Source of the DNA: Macrothele yani
Lineage: Eukaryota; Arthropoda; Arachnida; Araneae; Macrothelidae
Direction of reading: 5' to 3'
Assembly: GCA_039090855.1 (NCBI GenBank)
Contig: CM077028.1
Coordinates: 64,609,054 to 64,673,053 of the forward strand
DNA: 64,000 bases
The stretch's first letter is position 1. Each line of letters begins with the position of its first letter. The notes under the pieces are model-generated. The model searched no databases. It worked only from the letters and a program-made list of their open reading frames with translations, and was not told where the DNA came from. This document shows positions 63,738-64,000 of this stretch, in pieces. A program made the translations under genes and the position numbers.

Positions 63738-64000
63738 TCATCATCATTGTCAACCATTATCAATACACTGCTGGACGAAGGTCTCCCCAAGTTTCTTCCA
63801 AAAGGGTCTGTCTTGTGTCAGTCTGCTCCATGTTACTCCTGCATACTTTCGAATTTCGTCCGCCCATCTCCCATGCAATCTTCTTCTCGGTCTTTTCCTG
63901 TCCCTCGGAATCCAGTCTAAAATTTCAGCTGTCCATCGATGGTCTGTCCTTCTGGAAGTATGTCCAGCCCATTGCCATTTCAGGGATTTAACTCTGATCA
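63738..64000 (-). mobile_element. RTE-clade LINE, 3' end running off the window
   Basis: On the minus strand this repeats the 3' terminal region of the RTE at 11,040, starting with the ATGATGATGATAT-type tail and the CCAGCAGTGTATTGATAATG block. It continues to the window edge with LKWQWAGHT-type coding sequence. The rest of the element lies to the right. Confidence 0.88.

Noticed and set aside
1..64000. CRISPR arrays, bacterial operons, plasmid or phage functions
   Set aside because: The direct repeats seen are a minisatellite and transposon repeats, without regular unique spacers. The content is eukaryotic throughout.

Overview
This 64-kb window looks like gene-poor, transposon-dense DNA from an animal, most likely an arthropod. 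The grounds are abundant mariner and Tc1 elements of metazoan type, a tRNA-derived SINE family, RTE-clade and L1/Tx1-like non-LTR retrotransposons, moderate AT richness and no bacterial gene organisation. I found no host protein-coding gene, no rRNA and no convincing functional tRNA. Almost every long reading frame is a transposase, a retrotransposon ORF, or a chance frame in a repeat. The exact taxon cannot be read from the sequence.

Layout. 1-8.1 kb: decayed Tc1/mariner elements (edges at 1, 2375-3313, 4039-5270, 6860-8117) and two SINEs. 8.8-14.7 kb: RTE-type LINE remains, including a nearly full-length minus-strand RTE (about 11,040-14,240), and an internally deleted L1/Tx1-like LINE (LINE E). 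14.9-24.98 kb: a single SINE whose own 12-bp target-site duplication lies 10 kb apart, because two LINEs are inserted in its tRNA-like head. These are LINE A, 6.8 kb, with an intact ORF1 and a broken ORF2, and LINE B, which carries ORF1 only and is itself split by a hAT-like MITE. 25-29 kb: a hAT transposase relic and a cluster of SINEs. 29.2-45.5 kb: a chain of Tc1/mariner elements, several nested (a mariner inside a mariner at 33,597-36,202; a foldback MITE inside a Tc1 at 43,949-44,638). 47.7-60.5 kb: a mariner split by an 11.16-kb insertion with a 12-bp target-site duplication. That insertion is a head-to-head inverted pair of a tRNA-like repeat, each arm of which holds a copy of the same LINE family at the same site (LINE C minus, LINE D plus). 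60.6-64 kb: a dispersed repeat with a 47-bp minisatellite, three SINEs, a piggyBac-like MITE and the 3' end of another RTE element.

How the parts relate. LINEs A, C and D share an architecture: ORF1 with RRM-like blocks and a CCHC zinc knuckle, then ORF2 with an APE endonuclease, a reverse transcriptase with YADD and a C-terminal zinc finger; this resembles the L1/Tx1 group. LINE A and LINE B sit in the tRNA-derived head of one SINE. LINE C and LINE D sit at the same position upstream of two inverted copies of a tRNA-like sequence. Together this makes target preference for tRNA-like sequence a testable idea, and it is my leading candidate for something undescribed. The alternative is chance plus duplication. 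The SINEs depend on a LINE machinery in trans; many have perfect target-site duplications and so look young. Nesting gives relative ages: the outer mariners, Tc1s and LINEs are older than the SINEs and MITEs inserted in them.
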